Source of the DNA: Neisseria sp. MVDL19-042950
Lineage (GTDB): Bacteria; Pseudomonadota; Gammaproteobacteria; Burkholderiales; Neisseriaceae
Direction of reading: 5' to 3'
Assembly: GCF_030504625.1 (NCBI RefSeq)
Contig: NZ_JAUKWH010000002.1
Coordinates: forward strand, 248,001-312,000
DNA: 64,000 nucleotides
Under the pieces are notes generated by a model. The model worked only from the letters and a program-made list of their open reading frames with translations. It did not search any database and was not told the origin of the DNA. Positions 1-7,552 of the stretch are shown here, one piece after another. The position numbers and the translations under genes are program-made. Every line of letters begins with the position of its first letter. The stretch's first letter is position 1.

Positions 1-366
1 GTGGAGCATCTGGCATGGACGGAAAAGAGGGTAAAAGAATTAGGCGGACGTACCAGCCTGCTGAATCCCGTTTGGTATGCCGGCTCGCTGCTTATCGGTT
101 TGGGAGCGGGCTTATTGGGTGATAAATGGAACTTGGGCTTTTTGGAAGAAACCGAAAATCAAGTAACCGCCCACTTGGAAGAGCATTTGGAAGGTTTGCC
201 GGAGAAAGATGCCAAAAGCCGCGCCATCGTAGCGCAAATGCGTTTGGATGAAATGCAGCATGCCGACATGGCGCGCAACTTCGGTGCAGCGCCGCTGCCG
301 TTGCCGGTAAAAGAAATGATGAAACTCACTTCTAAAATTATGACTACCATCAGCTATCGCATTTGA
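1..366 (+). CDS. coq7: 2-polyprenyl-3-methyl-6-methoxy-1,4-benzoquinone monooxygenase (Coq7), 5'-truncated by the window
   Basis: This is the C-terminal 121 residues of a Coq7/UbiF-type di-iron hydroxylase, which adds a hydroxyl to the ring late in ubiquinone synthesis at the inner membrane. The block [10 protein letters not shown], the segment [19 protein letters not shown] and the late EMQHAD motif, which carries di-iron ligands, are typical. Family members are about 210 residues, so roughly 90 N-terminal residues lie before the window. The GTG at position 1 is therefore not the real start. The gene ends at a TGA and is followed by an inverted DUS pair that probably terminates it. Family assignment is firm; substrate is inferred from the family. 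Confidence 0.9.
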   Translation: MEHLAWTEKRVKELGGRTSLLNPVWYAGSLLIGLGAGLLGDKWNLGFLEETENQVTAHLEEHLEGLPEKDAKSRAIVAQMRLDEMQHADMARNFGAAPLPLPVKEMMKLTSKIMTTISYRI

Positions 367-390
367 TAGTCGGTTTGTTAAAAGCTAAAA

Positions 391-424
391 GAGGCCGTCT
401 GAAAAGTTTCAGACGGCCTCTTGC
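391..424. terminator. Inverted DUS pair, bidirectional terminator
   Basis: GAGGCCGTCTGAAAA and its complement face each other across a very short loop, followed by T-rich sequence. It lies between convergent coq7 (+) and iscA (-), so it can serve both. This DUS-as-terminator arrangement is well known in Neisseria. Confidence 0.8.
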
Positions 425-454
425 TATATCGAAATCATTGTTTATCGGATGAAA

Positions 455-775
455 TCAAACGTGGAAGCTCTCGCCGCAACCGCATTCGTCTTTCACGTTC
501 GGGTTTTGGAACTTGAAGCCTTCCTGCAAGCCTTCTTTGGTGTAGTCGAGCTGTGTGCCGTCGAGGTAAACATGGCTTTTCGGATCGACAAACACTTTCA
601 CGCCGTAGCCTTCGAATACCAAATCTTCGGGCTGGATTTCATCCACAAATTCAAGCGTGTAGGCCATGCCGGAACAGCCGCTGGTTTTCACGCCCAAGCG
701 AATGCCTTCGCCTTTGCCGCGCTTGGTAAGGAAGTTTTGGATATGGTTGGCGGCTTTTTCGGTTAATGTAATCAT
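455..775 (-). CDS. iscA: Iron-sulfur cluster assembly protein IscA
   Basis: A 106-residue A-type carrier that takes up Fe-S clusters or iron and passes them to target proteins in the cytoplasm. The three conserved cysteines are visible: C34 in the TSGCSG motif, and C98 and C100 in the C-terminal ECGCGES. I chose the ATG at 773-775 over a longer reading (to 868) because AAAGGA precedes it at good spacing and the family starts at MITLTEKA. It is the distal gene of the isc group, separated from the helix-hairpin-helix gene by about 195 bases that carry an imperfect inverted repeat. Confidence 0.95.
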   Translation of the reverse strand: MITLTEKAANHIQNFLTKRGKGEGIRLGVKTSGCSGMAYTLEFVDEIQPEDLVFEGYGVKVFVDPKSHVYLDGTQLDYTKEGLQEGFKFQNPNVKDECGCGESFHV

Positions 776-828
776 CGTCTTATCCTTTACGCTTATGTGC
801 GGGTATTTCTTTGCTGCGGGTATTTGTT

Positions 829-929
829 GTAGGGCGGGCATCCCTACCCGCCGTTGCATCACGAGCAAAATGTTATACGGTAAAAATTATTCATTTCCCC
901 AAGCGGCGGGCAGGGATGCCCACCCTACG
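829..929. repeat. Imperfect inverted repeat of the GTAGGGTGGGCATCCCT type
   Basis: A 25-base arm at 829-853 (GTAGGGCGGGCATCCCT...) is repeated in inverse orientation at 904-929 with two differences, around a roughly 50-base AT-rich centre. Each arm is itself partly palindromic (GGGCATCCC). This looks like a small dispersed non-coding repeat rather than part of a gene. A related but shorter palindrome occurs at 2047-2073. Confidence 0.6.
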
Positions 930-970
930 GTTTTTCAGACGGCCTTTATGAGCTTGAGGCCGTCTGAAAA

Positions 971-1207
971 TTAATTTTGCGCCTTAGCCCATTCTACCGC
1001 TGCGGCAATGGCCGCTCTGGCTTGCGGGCTGTTTTTCCAGCAGGTTGAACCGGTTAACGCTGCGCCTTGCTGCAAAATATCGTCCACATCTGCCGCGGCG
1101 AGTTTGGCGGTGTCGTCCAAGCCCATTTGCTGCAAGCGTTGCAAAATGGTTTTGCCCACGCCTTTTTGTGCCAGCAGGGATTGCTGTTGTTCGGGAGTGA
1201 AGGGCAT
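971..1207 (-). CDS. Small helix-hairpin-helix protein of the isc region
   Basis: A 78-residue protein beginning MPFTPEQQQSLLAQKGVGKT. The segment QKGVGKTILQRLQQMGLDD looks like a helix-hairpin-helix motif (a G-V-G turn between two helices), and a second such stretch may lie around residues 40-55. Such folds usually contact DNA or other proteins without sequence specificity. I prefer the ATG at 1205-1207, which is preceded by AAGGTG, over an in-frame GTG at 1214-1216 that overlaps that ribosome binding site. It sits between the DksA-like gene and iscA in the same direction. The function is unknown; location suggests co-expression with isc genes. Confidence 0.75.
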   Translation of the reverse strand: MPFTPEQQQSLLAQKGVGKTILQRLQQMGLDDTAKLAAADVDDILQQGAALTGSTCWKNSPQARAAIAAAVEWAKAQN

Positions 1208-1250
1208 GGCGATCACCTTGTTTTTAAATGCGTTTGTGTGTTCAGACGGC

Positions 1251-1517
1251 CTATTTCAATTGGCTGTCTTTACTGCCGCGGCGGTTGTAGGCCGTCTGAA
1301 AAGCCTGTTGCTTGTCGGCTTGTTCTTGGCAGGCAATACATAACTGTACACCCGGCAAGGCTTGGCGGCGGGCTTCGGGAATCGGTTCGCCGCATTCGAT
1401 ACATTCGCGAGCACTTTCACCTGCGGGAAGGTGTTGCCGAACCAAAGCCAGCGCATCTTCCAGCGAGGCTTCGATTTGCTCTTGCTCCGCGCCGTCCGGC
1501 GCCCAGCCGCCCGCCAT
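1251..1517 (-). CDS. DksA/TraR-family C4 zinc finger protein
   Basis: An 88-residue protein with a clear four-cysteine zinc finger: CIECGEPIPEARR followed by CIAC, spanning residues about 39-63, which is the DksA/TraR signature. It is much shorter than DksA (about 150 residues) and resembles the small TraR/YbiI-type members that lack the long coiled coil. Larger family members bind the secondary channel of RNA polymerase; whether this short one does is not known. It follows iscU by 11 bases in the same direction, so the two are probably co-transcribed. Confidence 0.85.
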   Translation of the reverse strand: MAGGWAPDGAEQEQIEASLEDALALVRQHLPAGESARECIECGEPIPEARRQALPGVQLCIACQEQADKQQAFQTAYNRRGSKDSQLK

Positions 1518-1528
1518 GTTGTTTAGCC

Positions 1529-1915
1529 TTATTCCGCGCCGTGTTTCTTTTTGTAGTCGGAAACTGCGGCTTTAATCGCGTCTTCCGCCAAAATCGAGCA
1601 GTGCACTTTTACCGGCGGCAATTCCAATTCTTCGGCGATTTCGCTGTTTTTAATCGCCAAGGCTTCGTCAAGGCTTTTGCCTTTTACCCATTCGGTGATC
1701 AGTGAAGAAGAGGCGATGGCGGAGCCGCAGCCGTAGGTTTTGAACTTGGCATCTTCAATCACGCCTTGGTCGTTCACTTTGATTTGCAGTTTCATCACGT
1801 CGCCGCAGGCAGGCGCGCCGACCATGCCGGTGCCGACCGATTCGTCGTTTTTGTCGAACGAGCCGACGTTGCGGGGGTTTTCGTAATGATCAATCACTTT
1901 GTCACTATATGCCAT
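1529..1915 (-). CDS. iscU: Fe-S cluster assembly scaffold IscU
   Basis: A 128-residue scaffold on which IscS-derived sulfur and iron are assembled into [2Fe-2S] clusters. Cluster ligands C37, C63 and C106 and the conserved D39 are all present, as is LPPVK at 99-103, the site recognised by the chaperone HscA. Length is normal. Its usual neighbour iscS lies upstream, but a TIR-domain gene and DUS-containing spacers sit between them, so iscU may now need its own promoter in 1916-2110. Confidence 0.97.
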   Translation of the reverse strand: MAYSDKVIDHYENPRNVGSFDKNDESVGTGMVGAPACGDVMKLQIKVNDQGVIEDAKFKTYGCGSAIASSSLITEWVKGKSLDEALAIKNSEIAEELELPPVKVHCSILAEDAIKAAVSDYKKKHGAE

Positions 1916-2046
1916 GATGTGGGTTCCTTGTGTATATATTGGGTTATTCGGTTTATTTAAGGCCGTCTGAAAAAGAATTCAAGTATTCAGACGATGTTAT
2001 ATGTTTGATAAATCAAAAGTTTTTAATTTATCGGTTGCAGTATTCA

Positions 2047-2073
2047 GTAGGTTGGGCTTTCAACCCAACCTAC
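2047..2073. repeat. Short perfect palindrome GTAGGTTGGG...CCCAACCTAC
   Basis: Ten-base arms are separated by seven bases. It lies 37 bases past the end of the TIR gene, reading on its strand, and before iscU. It resembles short dispersed palindromes found in Neisseria intergenic DNA and could also act as a hairpin in the transcript. Confidence 0.6.
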
Positions 2074-2110
2074 GCCTGTTGGTTTTTAGTTCGAAGGTCG
2101 CTTGTTATTT

Positions 2111-2902
2111 TTAAGATGAAGCTTTAGAAATAGCTGCAGCATCAAGTTCAAAGCCTGACGCTTGCAATCTATCAGCTAATTTTGGCACGGTTTCTTTTAC
2201 ATGTTTATTAAAAGGAATATATAAAATACCTTGTGCATCAGATGGGGTTTCTAAATATCCTTTTTGTAAAATGGCAACATTTCTTCTTCCTATGGAAGAC
2301 AACAACATGCCCATTTCTAATACTACATTTTGTCTAGCTCGTGGTTTAATATTTTCTGAGCCTTCTGATTGAGAGTAGCCTAAATCATCAGGTGTTAGTA
2401 GAACAATGCCAAATTTTGTTTTAGTAGCAGAACCTATCTCATTTTCTAATGCTTCTATAATAGTTAAACCAGAACCTCCTGTATTTTGTAATACAAAAGG
2501 TTCTAGTCCGAGTTTATGTAAAATAAGCTCTAGTTGTTCTCTTGCATTTTCATCGTGCCCATGAACAACAAATACTTTCTCCTTGGAACCATTGGATTTA
2601 AATGTGGATGGGGATATTGCTGAGTTTTGTTTTTGAGTAATTGTTTCTACCTGCTGAATCATGACGGGCCGGGTATGCTCCGTATTATTATCGTCTAATA
2701 TGGTATTGATTTTAGACTGTAACGCTGATTTAGCAGTAGAAGCTCCTTGGCACTGAAGCGTTTTCGTTGAAGGATACCAATTCAGAATCCCACCATCTTG
2801 CATTCTAAATTGGATAAAATTATCTGTTTCTTTAATTTCAAATGAGTATCCTAATTGCTGTAATTTATCTTGTAATTCAGCTTTTGTACCAGAAAATTTC
2901 AT
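2111..2902 (-). CDS. TIR-like domain protein (predicted nucleotide-binding), inserted in the isc operon
   Basis: A 263-residue protein. Residues about 108-250 form a TIR-like domain of the type found in CAP12/Pycsar-type proteins: VFVVHGHDENAREQLE (110-125), FGIVLLTPDDLGY (164-176), RARQNVVLEMGML (188-200), then YIPF (228-231). E196 in NVVLEMG is a candidate for the glutamate that TIR NADases use; this is inference. Residues 1-53 form a separate small domain ending GGILNWYPSTKTLQCQG, which recalls the N-terminal domain of RNase HIII. Residues 54-105 look like a polar linker. The gene is AT-rich compared with its neighbours and is preceded by GAGGTG seven bases before the ATG. A bacterial defence effector is a reasonable guess. 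Confidence 0.8.
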   Translation of the reverse strand: MKFSGTKAELQDKLQQLGYSFEIKETDNFIQFRMQDGGILNWYPSTKTLQCQGASTAKSALQSKINTILDDNNTEHTRPVMIQQVETITQKQNSAISPSTFKSNGSKEKVFVVHGHDENAREQLELILHKLGLEPFVLQNTGGSGLTIIEALENEIGSATKTKFGIVLLTPDDLGYSQSEGSENIKPRARQNVVLEMGMLLSSIGRRNVAILQKGYLETPSDAQGILYIPFNKHVKETVPKLADRLQASGFELDAAAISKASS

Positions 2903-3044
2903 AATTCAACACCTCGAATTCAATTAAATTTTTAGCAAGGCGTAGCCTTTATGCAGAGGAACGGCATAGTCTCTCATGTGTTTTGTATTGCTCACTCGCA
3001 GCATGCGTGCCTTTGGGTATACACTCGACGAAAAATAGTTTACA

Positions 3045-3105
3045 AGGCCGTCTGAAAAATGTGTTTTGTTGGCTTCGAGAACCGGCGCACCGTTTCAGAC
3101 GGCCT
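3045..3105. terminator. Inverted DUS pair with long loop, downstream of iscS
   Basis: AGGCCGTCTGAAAA at 3045-3058 faces TTTCAGACGGCCT at 3093-3105 across a loop of about 34 bases. It lies just after the iscS stop and before the TIR gene, reading on the minus strand, and may separate their transcripts. Confidence 0.55.
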
Positions 3106-3117
3106 CACGCATCAATC

Positions 3118-4332
3118 TTAATGCTCCGCCCACTCAACCGTATTCAAATCAATCCCTTCTTTAAACATTTCCCACAGAGGAGAGAGTTCGCGCAGTTTGC
3201 CGATTTTGGATTTAATCAGTTCGGCGGCGAAAGCCACTTCTTCTTCGGTAGTCATGCGGCCGAAGGTGATGCGCAGGGAAGAGTGCGCCAGTTCATCGTT
3301 GCGGCCTAATGCGCGCAAAACGTAGCTGGGTTCCAGCGAGGCGGAAGTACAGGCGGAGCCGCTGGATACGGCGAGTTCTTTTACGGCCATGATCAGGCTT
3401 TCGCCTTCGACGAAGTTGAAGCTCACATTAAGGTTGGTGGCGACGCGGTGTTCCAAATCGCCGTTGATATACACTTCTTCAATACCTTCGATGCCTTTGA
3501 GGAAGATTTCGCGCAGCTTGAGGGCGTGGGCGATGTCTTGTTCCAATTCCAAACGTGCCAAGCGGAAGGCTTCGCCCATGCCGACGATTTGGTGGGTGGG
3601 CAGGGTGCCGGAGCGGAAGCCGCGTTCGTGGCCGCCGCCGTGGATTTGAGCTTCGAGGCGTACGCGGGGTTTACGGCGTACATAGAGTGCGCCGATGCCT
3701 TTGGGGCCGTAGATTTTGTGGCCGGACATGGAAAGCAGGTCGACTTTGGCGGCTTCTACGTCCACAGGGGTTTTGCCGCAGGCTTGGGCGGCATCTACGT
3801 GGAAGATGATTTTGTTTTCGCGGCAGATGGCACCGATGGCGGGAATGTCTTGAATTACGCCGATTTCGTTGTTGACCCACATCACGGAAATGAGGATGGT
3901 ATCGGGGCGGATAGCGGCTTTGAGTTCTTCCAAATCAATCAGGCCGTTTTCTTGCACGCCGAGGTAGGTAACTTCAAAGCCTTGGCGTTCGAGTTCGCGC
4001 ATGGTGTCCAAAACGGCTTTGTGCTCGGTTTTAACGGTGATGAGGTGTTTGCCTTTGGTTTTGTAGAAGTGCGCCGCGCCTTTGAGGGCGAGGTTGTTGG
4101 ATTCGGTGGCACCGCTGGTGAAAACGATTTCTTTGGAATCGGCGTTAATCAGTCGGGCGATTTCGTTGCGGGCGTTTTCTACTGCTTCTTCCGCCGTCCA
4201 GCCGAAGCTGTGGCTGTTGGAAGCGGGGTTGCCGAAAAGCTCGGTCAGGTAGGGAATCATTTTTTCGGCTACGCGCGGGTCAACGGGGGTGGTGGCGGCG
4301 TAATCAAGGTAAATCGGGGTTTTAACGGTCAT
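3118..4332 (-). CDS. iscS: Cysteine desulfurase IscS
   Basis: A 404-residue PLP enzyme that removes sulfur from cysteine and delivers it to IscU and to tRNA thiolation enzymes. The PLP lysine K206 lies in [10 protein letters not shown] and the persulfide cysteine C328 in [10 protein letters not shown], both at the same numbers as in the E. coli enzyme. Length equals the family norm. It follows iscR by 33 bases in the same direction, giving the usual iscR-iscS start of the operon. The order then departs from the usual one, because a TIR gene precedes iscU. Confidence 0.98.
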   Translation of the reverse strand: MTVKTPIYLDYAATTPVDPRVAEKMIPYLTELFGNPASNSHSFGWTAEEAVENARNEIARLINADSKEIVFTSGATESNNLALKGAAHFYKTKGKHLITVKTEHKAVLDTMRELERQGFEVTYLGVQENGLIDLEELKAAIRPDTILISVMWVNNEIGVIQDIPAIGAICRENKIIFHVDAAQACGKTPVDVEAAKVDLLSMSGHKIYGPKGIGALYVRRKPRVRLEAQIHGGGHERGFRSGTLPTHQIVGMGEAFRLARLELEQDIAHALKLREIFLKGIEGIEEVYINGDLEHRVATNLNVSFNFVEGESLIMAVKELAVSSGSACTSASLEPSYVLRALGRNDELAHSSLRITFGRMTTEEEVAFAAELIKSKIGKLRELSPLWEMFKEGIDLNTVEWAEH

Positions 4333-4365
4333 GGTTCGGTCTCTTTCGTTTTTATATTTCGGTAT

Positions 4366-4809
4366 TTAGTGGATGTGGGTGAAGGTAACGACTTTGCCGT
4401 TGCTTTCGTTTTTCTGGTCGACGATGTTTTGCAGGGTAACGCTGCTTAAGTAGTCGTGAATGGTTTTGTTCAGGCTTTCCCACAATTCGTGGGTCAGGCA
4501 GGCGGTGCCGTTGTGGCAGTCTGCTTTGCTGCCGCATTTTGTGGCATCGAGTTTGTCTTCGGCGGCGGTAATGATTTGGGCGATGTTGATGCTTGATGCT
4601 GGTGCGGCGAGAATATAACCGCCGCCGGGCCCGCGCAGGCTCTCTACCAAGCGGGCACGGCGCAGTTTGCTGAACAGTTGTTCCAGGTAGGAAAGGGAAA
4701 TATTCTGCCGCTCGCTGATGGCGCTGAGTTTGACTGCGCCGTTTTGCGCGTGCATCGCCAAATCTATCATGGCAGTAACGGCAAACCGTCCTTTGGTGGT
4801 TAATCGCAT
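4366..4809 (-). CDS. iscR: Rrf2-family Fe-S cluster regulator IscR
   Basis: A 147-residue winged-helix regulator that senses cluster supply. The cluster ligands C92, C98, C104 and H107 match the E. coli positions. The N-terminal MRLTTKGRFAVTAMIDLA and the LRGPGGGY wing are typical of the family. It heads the isc operon and probably represses it through a site in its own promoter (see 4849-4882). The C-terminus ends in a short polar tail of no clear role. Confidence 0.96.
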   Translation of the reverse strand: MRLTTKGRFAVTAMIDLAMHAQNGAVKLSAISERQNISLSYLEQLFSKLRRARLVESLRGPGGGYILAAPASSINIAQIITAAEDKLDATKCGSKADCHNGTACLTHELWESLNKTIHDYLSSVTLQNIVDQKNESNGKVVTFTHIH

Positions 4810-4848
4810 GATGGTGTTTGTGGTTTATGTATTAGTATAGTGTTGCGA

Positions 4849-4882
4849 ATTGTCTAATATCTGAGTGTTTTAGTCAAGTAAT
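4849..4882 (-). promoter_or_regulatory. Candidate iscR promoter overlapping an IscR type 1-like site
   Basis: Read on the minus strand, TTGACT (4872-4877) and GACAAT (4849-4854) are spaced by 17 bases, as -35 and -10 boxes. The -35 box lies within ATTACTTGACTAAAACACTC, which resembles the site bound by cluster-loaded IscR in front of the E. coli isc operon. The resemblance is by eye. Confidence 0.5.
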
Positions 4883-5194
4883 CTAAAGGCTGTTATGATT
4901 GCTTGTTTTTATGGGGAAGATAAAAATGTTTGTAGTGGTTTGTTGTTTAGATTTTGTATTTGCAGGTGATTTAGACTGAATATATTTCAGACGGCCTCTG
5001 AGGGGTGTACGGAAGGAAAATTTCAGGCGAAAAAAGCATTTGCAATATTCGGTGGCTTGGTATAGATTTATGTCTGATTGTCTTCGGATTCATAATGCCG
5101 TCTGAACGTTCTAAGACGGCTTTGTTTTATATATCCGAAATGCAGCTATTCCAATAACACAATACAACAAACAATACACTGAGGTAAGCTAAGT
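4883..5194. other. Intergenic region between iscR and lldD
   Basis: AT-rich divergent spacer. It holds the isc promoter at its left end, a DUS near 4986-4998, a possible lldD promoter (TTGCAA near 5040, TATAGA at 5061-5066, a short 15-base spacing) and a terminator-like hairpin at 5097-5129. No open reading frame is credible here. Confidence 0.5.
5097..5129 (+). terminator. Terminator-like DUS hairpin in the lldD leader
   Basis: GCCGTCT (5097-5103) pairs perfectly with AGACGGC (5114-5120), followed by TTTGTTTTA. The left arm is part of an ATGCCGTCTGAA uptake sequence. No plus-strand gene lies upstream, so it is either a leader attenuator for lldD or a relic; lldD may start from a promoter downstream of it. 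Confidence 0.55.
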
Positions 5195-6352
5195 ATGAAA
5201 CGCGATTTGAGCAAAATGACCTGTATTGAGGACTTGCGCCGTGTTGCACAACGCAAAGTGCCGAGAATGTTTTACGATTATGCCGACTCCGGTTCGTGGA
5301 CTGAAACGACTTATCGTGACAATACCACTGATTTTCAAAAGATTAAATTCCGCCAGCGAGTGTTGGTAAATATGGAAGGCCGCAGCTTGGCAACTAAAAT
5401 GGTTGGCCATGATGTGAAAATGCCGGTAGCCATCGCACCGACCGGTTTTACCGGCATGCAGCATGCCGACGGTGAAATTTTGGCTGCACGTGCGGCGGAA
5501 AAATTCGGTATTCCGTTTTCTTTGTCTACCATGTCGATCTGCTCAATCGAAGATGTTGCCGAAAATACCAGTGCACCTTTTTGGTTCCAACTGTATGTAA
5601 TGCGCGACCGTGAATTTATGGAAAACCTGATTAAGCGCGCTCAGGCGGCCAAATGTTCCGCATTGATTTTAACCGCCGACTTGCAGGTTTTGGGTCAACG
5701 CCACAAAGATATTAAAAACGGCCTGTCTGCACCGCCTAAACCGACGCTGGCCAATTTGATTAACTTGGCAACCAAGCCCGAGTGGTGCATGAAAATGCTG
5801 AACACTGAGCGCCGCACGTTCCGAAATATTGTCGGCCATGCCAAAAATGTGGGCGATTTGTCTTCATTGTCTTCTTGGACTTCGGAACAGTTCGACCCGC
5901 GCTTGAGTTGGGATGATGTTGCCCGCATCAAAGATTTGTGGGGCGGCAAGCTGATTATCAAAGGTATTATGGAACCGGAAGATGCCGAATTGGCCGTGAA
6001 GAGCGGTGCGGATGCGATTGTGGTGTCCAACCACGGTGGCCGCCAGCTTGACGATACCATTTCTTCTATCAAAGCCTTGCCGGATGTGGTAAGTGCAGTT
6101 GGAAGCGATATCGAAGTATGGTTGGATAGCGGTATCCGCAGCGGCCAAGATATCCTCAAAGCATGGGCGCTGGGTGCCCGTGGTACGATGATCGGTCGTG
6201 CATTCCTTTATGGTTTGGGAGCTTACGGTGAAGATGGCGTAACCCGCGCATTGGAAATCCTGTATAAAGAAATGGATGTTTCTATGGCGTTTACCGGCCA
6301 TCGTGATATTCAAAATGTAACTAAAGATATTCTGGTAAAAGGCACTTATTAA
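5195..6352 (+). CDS. lldD: FMN-dependent L-lactate dehydrogenase LldD
   Basis: A 385-residue member of the alpha-hydroxy-acid dehydrogenase family. It oxidises L-lactate to pyruvate at the membrane and passes electrons to quinone. The catalytic base H280 and substrate-binding R283 are in SNHGGRQLD, and the APTGFTGMQHADGE block near residues 81-94 is typical of the FMN site. Length agrees with lactate dehydrogenases of Neisseria, where lactate is a major carbon source. GAGG precedes the ATG at good spacing. It is transcribed alone and ends in a clear terminator. Confidence 0.93.
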   Translation: MKRDLSKMTCIEDLRRVAQRKVPRMFYDYADSGSWTETTYRDNTTDFQKIKFRQRVLVNMEGRSLATKMVGHDVKMPVAIAPTGFTGMQHADGEILAARAAEKFGIPFSLSTMSICSIEDVAENTSAPFWFQLYVMRDREFMENLIKRAQAAKCSALILTADLQVLGQRHKDIKNGLSAPPKPTLANLINLATKPEWCMKMLNTERRTFRNIVGHAKNVGDLSSLSSWTSEQFDPRLSWDDVARIKDLWGGKLIIKGIMEPEDAELAVKSGADAIVVSNHGGRQLDDTISSIKALPDVVSAVGSDIEVWLDSGIRSGQDILKAWALGARGTMIGRAFLYGLGAYGEDGVTRALEILYKEMDVSMAFTGHRDIQNVTKDILVKGTY

Positions 6353-6376
6353 TTTAAGTTTTCTTTTAGTGGTAAT

Positions 6377-6418
6377 AAAACGGCTAAATCATTCTTGAGA
6401 AGATTTAGCCGTTTTTTT
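6377..6418 (+). terminator. Rho-independent terminator of lldD
   Basis: AAAACGGCTAAATC and GATTTAGCCGTTTT form a 14-base stem around an 11-base loop, with a T run at the 3' side. It could also serve the convergent gene at 6450-7460. Confidence 0.85.
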
Positions 6419-6449
6419 GTGGATATATTGAATGTGTGAGGGAATGATT

Positions 6450-7460
6450 TCAACTTGCAGGTAAGAATACGTCTGAAAAGAAAGCTTCGGAAGGTAGCTT
6501 GCATTTTTCTTTCAGCAGCTTTTTTGCATCCGTGATCATTGCCATCGAACCGCAGGCATACACTTCGTAAGTGTGTAAATCAGGGTAATCCTCGGCAACA
6601 AGATTTTGAACATAGCCTATGGCTCCCTTCCAATCATTTTGCGGGCGGGAAAGCACGGGAGTGAAACGGGCTTGGGGCAGTTGAGAGATCAAATCAGCAG
6701 CAGTTTGCAATTGGTATAAATCGGCTTCTGTTCTTGCTCCCCAGTAAAAATGTACGGAACGTTTATCGCCGTTAATGATCATGCTCTGCAATATACTGGC
6801 AATAGGGGCAAATCCTGTGCCTGTGGCAAGCAAAATTATAGGGGCATTAGTTTTTTGGAGAGTGAACGTACCTAAAGGGCCGCGAATACGCATGATGGAT
6901 TTTTCTTTTAAGACGGCCTTTTCACCAAACAACATCTCAGAAAATAATCCACCTTCCCGATATCGGACATGCAATTCCATCATGTCGGTTCGGCAGGGGC
7001 TGCTGGCAATTGAATAACTACGGCTGTTGCCGTCTTTTAACAGCACATCGATATATTGTCCCGGCCAAAATGCAAATGGAGGTGCTTTGGGTAAAGCCAA
7101 TGTAATGATGGCTACATCGCGAACACGATTGATGTTTGAAATCCGAGCGGGAAAGGTTTTGACGGGCGGGGTATTTATACCGTTATAGCCGGGCACTTTC
7201 AACTCTATGTTACTTTCCGCTGTGCTGCAACACATCAAGATTTTGCCCTTTTTTTGTTCTTCCTTGCTTAATGCCATTTCAGCATGCGGTCCTTGCTTGA
7301 CGTAACCGTTGAGTACCTCAGCCTTACATTGGCCACAAATACCGCTTTGGCAAGAGTGGGGCAGATTGAAATTTTGCTGCTTGGCCGCATTCAATATCGG
7401 TTCGCCGGCTTCAACGCTAAAAGTCGCATGATCCGGCACAAGGGTAACAATGTAAGACAT
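6450..7460 (-). CDS. NAD(P)H-flavin reductase with N-terminal 2Fe-2S ferredoxin domain
   Basis: A 336-residue electron-transfer protein. Residues 1-90 are a plant-type ferredoxin with cluster ligands C37, C42, C45 and C77 (CQSGICGQC ... LMCC). Residues about 100-200 form the FAD domain with RSYSIAS, and about 205-336 the NAD(P) domain with LLATGTGFAP. This order matches the family often labelled CDP-6-deoxy-delta-3,4-glucoseen reductase or oxygenase reductase component. No sugar-nucleotide or oxygenase genes are nearby, so the true partner is unknown and that label should not be trusted. It lies alone, convergent with lldD. Confidence 0.8.
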   Translation of the reverse strand: MSYIVTLVPDHATFSVEAGEPILNAAKQQNFNLPHSCQSGICGQCKAEVLNGYVKQGPHAEMALSKEEQKKGKILMCCSTAESNIELKVPGYNGINTPPVKTFPARISNINRVRDVAIITLALPKAPPFAFWPGQYIDVLLKDGNSRSYSIASSPCRTDMMELHVRYREGGLFSEMLFGEKAVLKEKSIMRIRGPLGTFTLQKTNAPIILLATGTGFAPIASILQSMIINGDKRSVHFYWGARTEADLYQLQTAADLISQLPQARFTPVLSRPQNDWKGAIGYVQNLVAEDYPDLHTYEVYACGSMAMITDAKKLLKEKCKLPSEAFFSDVFLPAS

Positions 7461-7506
7461 AAGTTGCGGAAGATAAAATTGTTTATCGGAAGGGCTTTAA
7501 AGGCTT

Positions 7507-7540
7507 CAGGCCGTCTGAAAATATTCAGACGGCCTCTTTA
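7507..7540. terminator. Inverted DUS pair downstream of gatB
   Basis: CAGGCCGTCTGAAAA faces its complement with a very short loop and a following T-rich stretch. It lies just beyond the gatB stop on the minus strand and upstream of the reductase gene. Confidence 0.7.
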
Positions 7541-7552
7541 GATGTTACACAA

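Noticed and set aside
391-424. Inverted repeats of this kind considered as CRISPR-like or mobile element ends
   Set aside because: They are DNA uptake sequences in inverted pairs, a known terminator type in Neisseria, and show no regular spacing or spacers.
1067-1705. A 212-codon plus-strand reading frame across three isc-region genes
   Set aside because: It is antisense to the helix-hairpin-helix, DksA-like and iscU genes, all of which have strong motif support.
3448-4449. A 333-codon plus-strand reading frame opposite iscS
   Set aside because: It is the antisense of the well-supported iscS gene, has a biased F/G/A-rich composition and no ribosome binding site.
6450-7460. Possible nucleotide-sugar (ascarylose) reductase function
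   Set aside because: The domain order fits many electron-transfer reductases and no deoxysugar genes are nearby.
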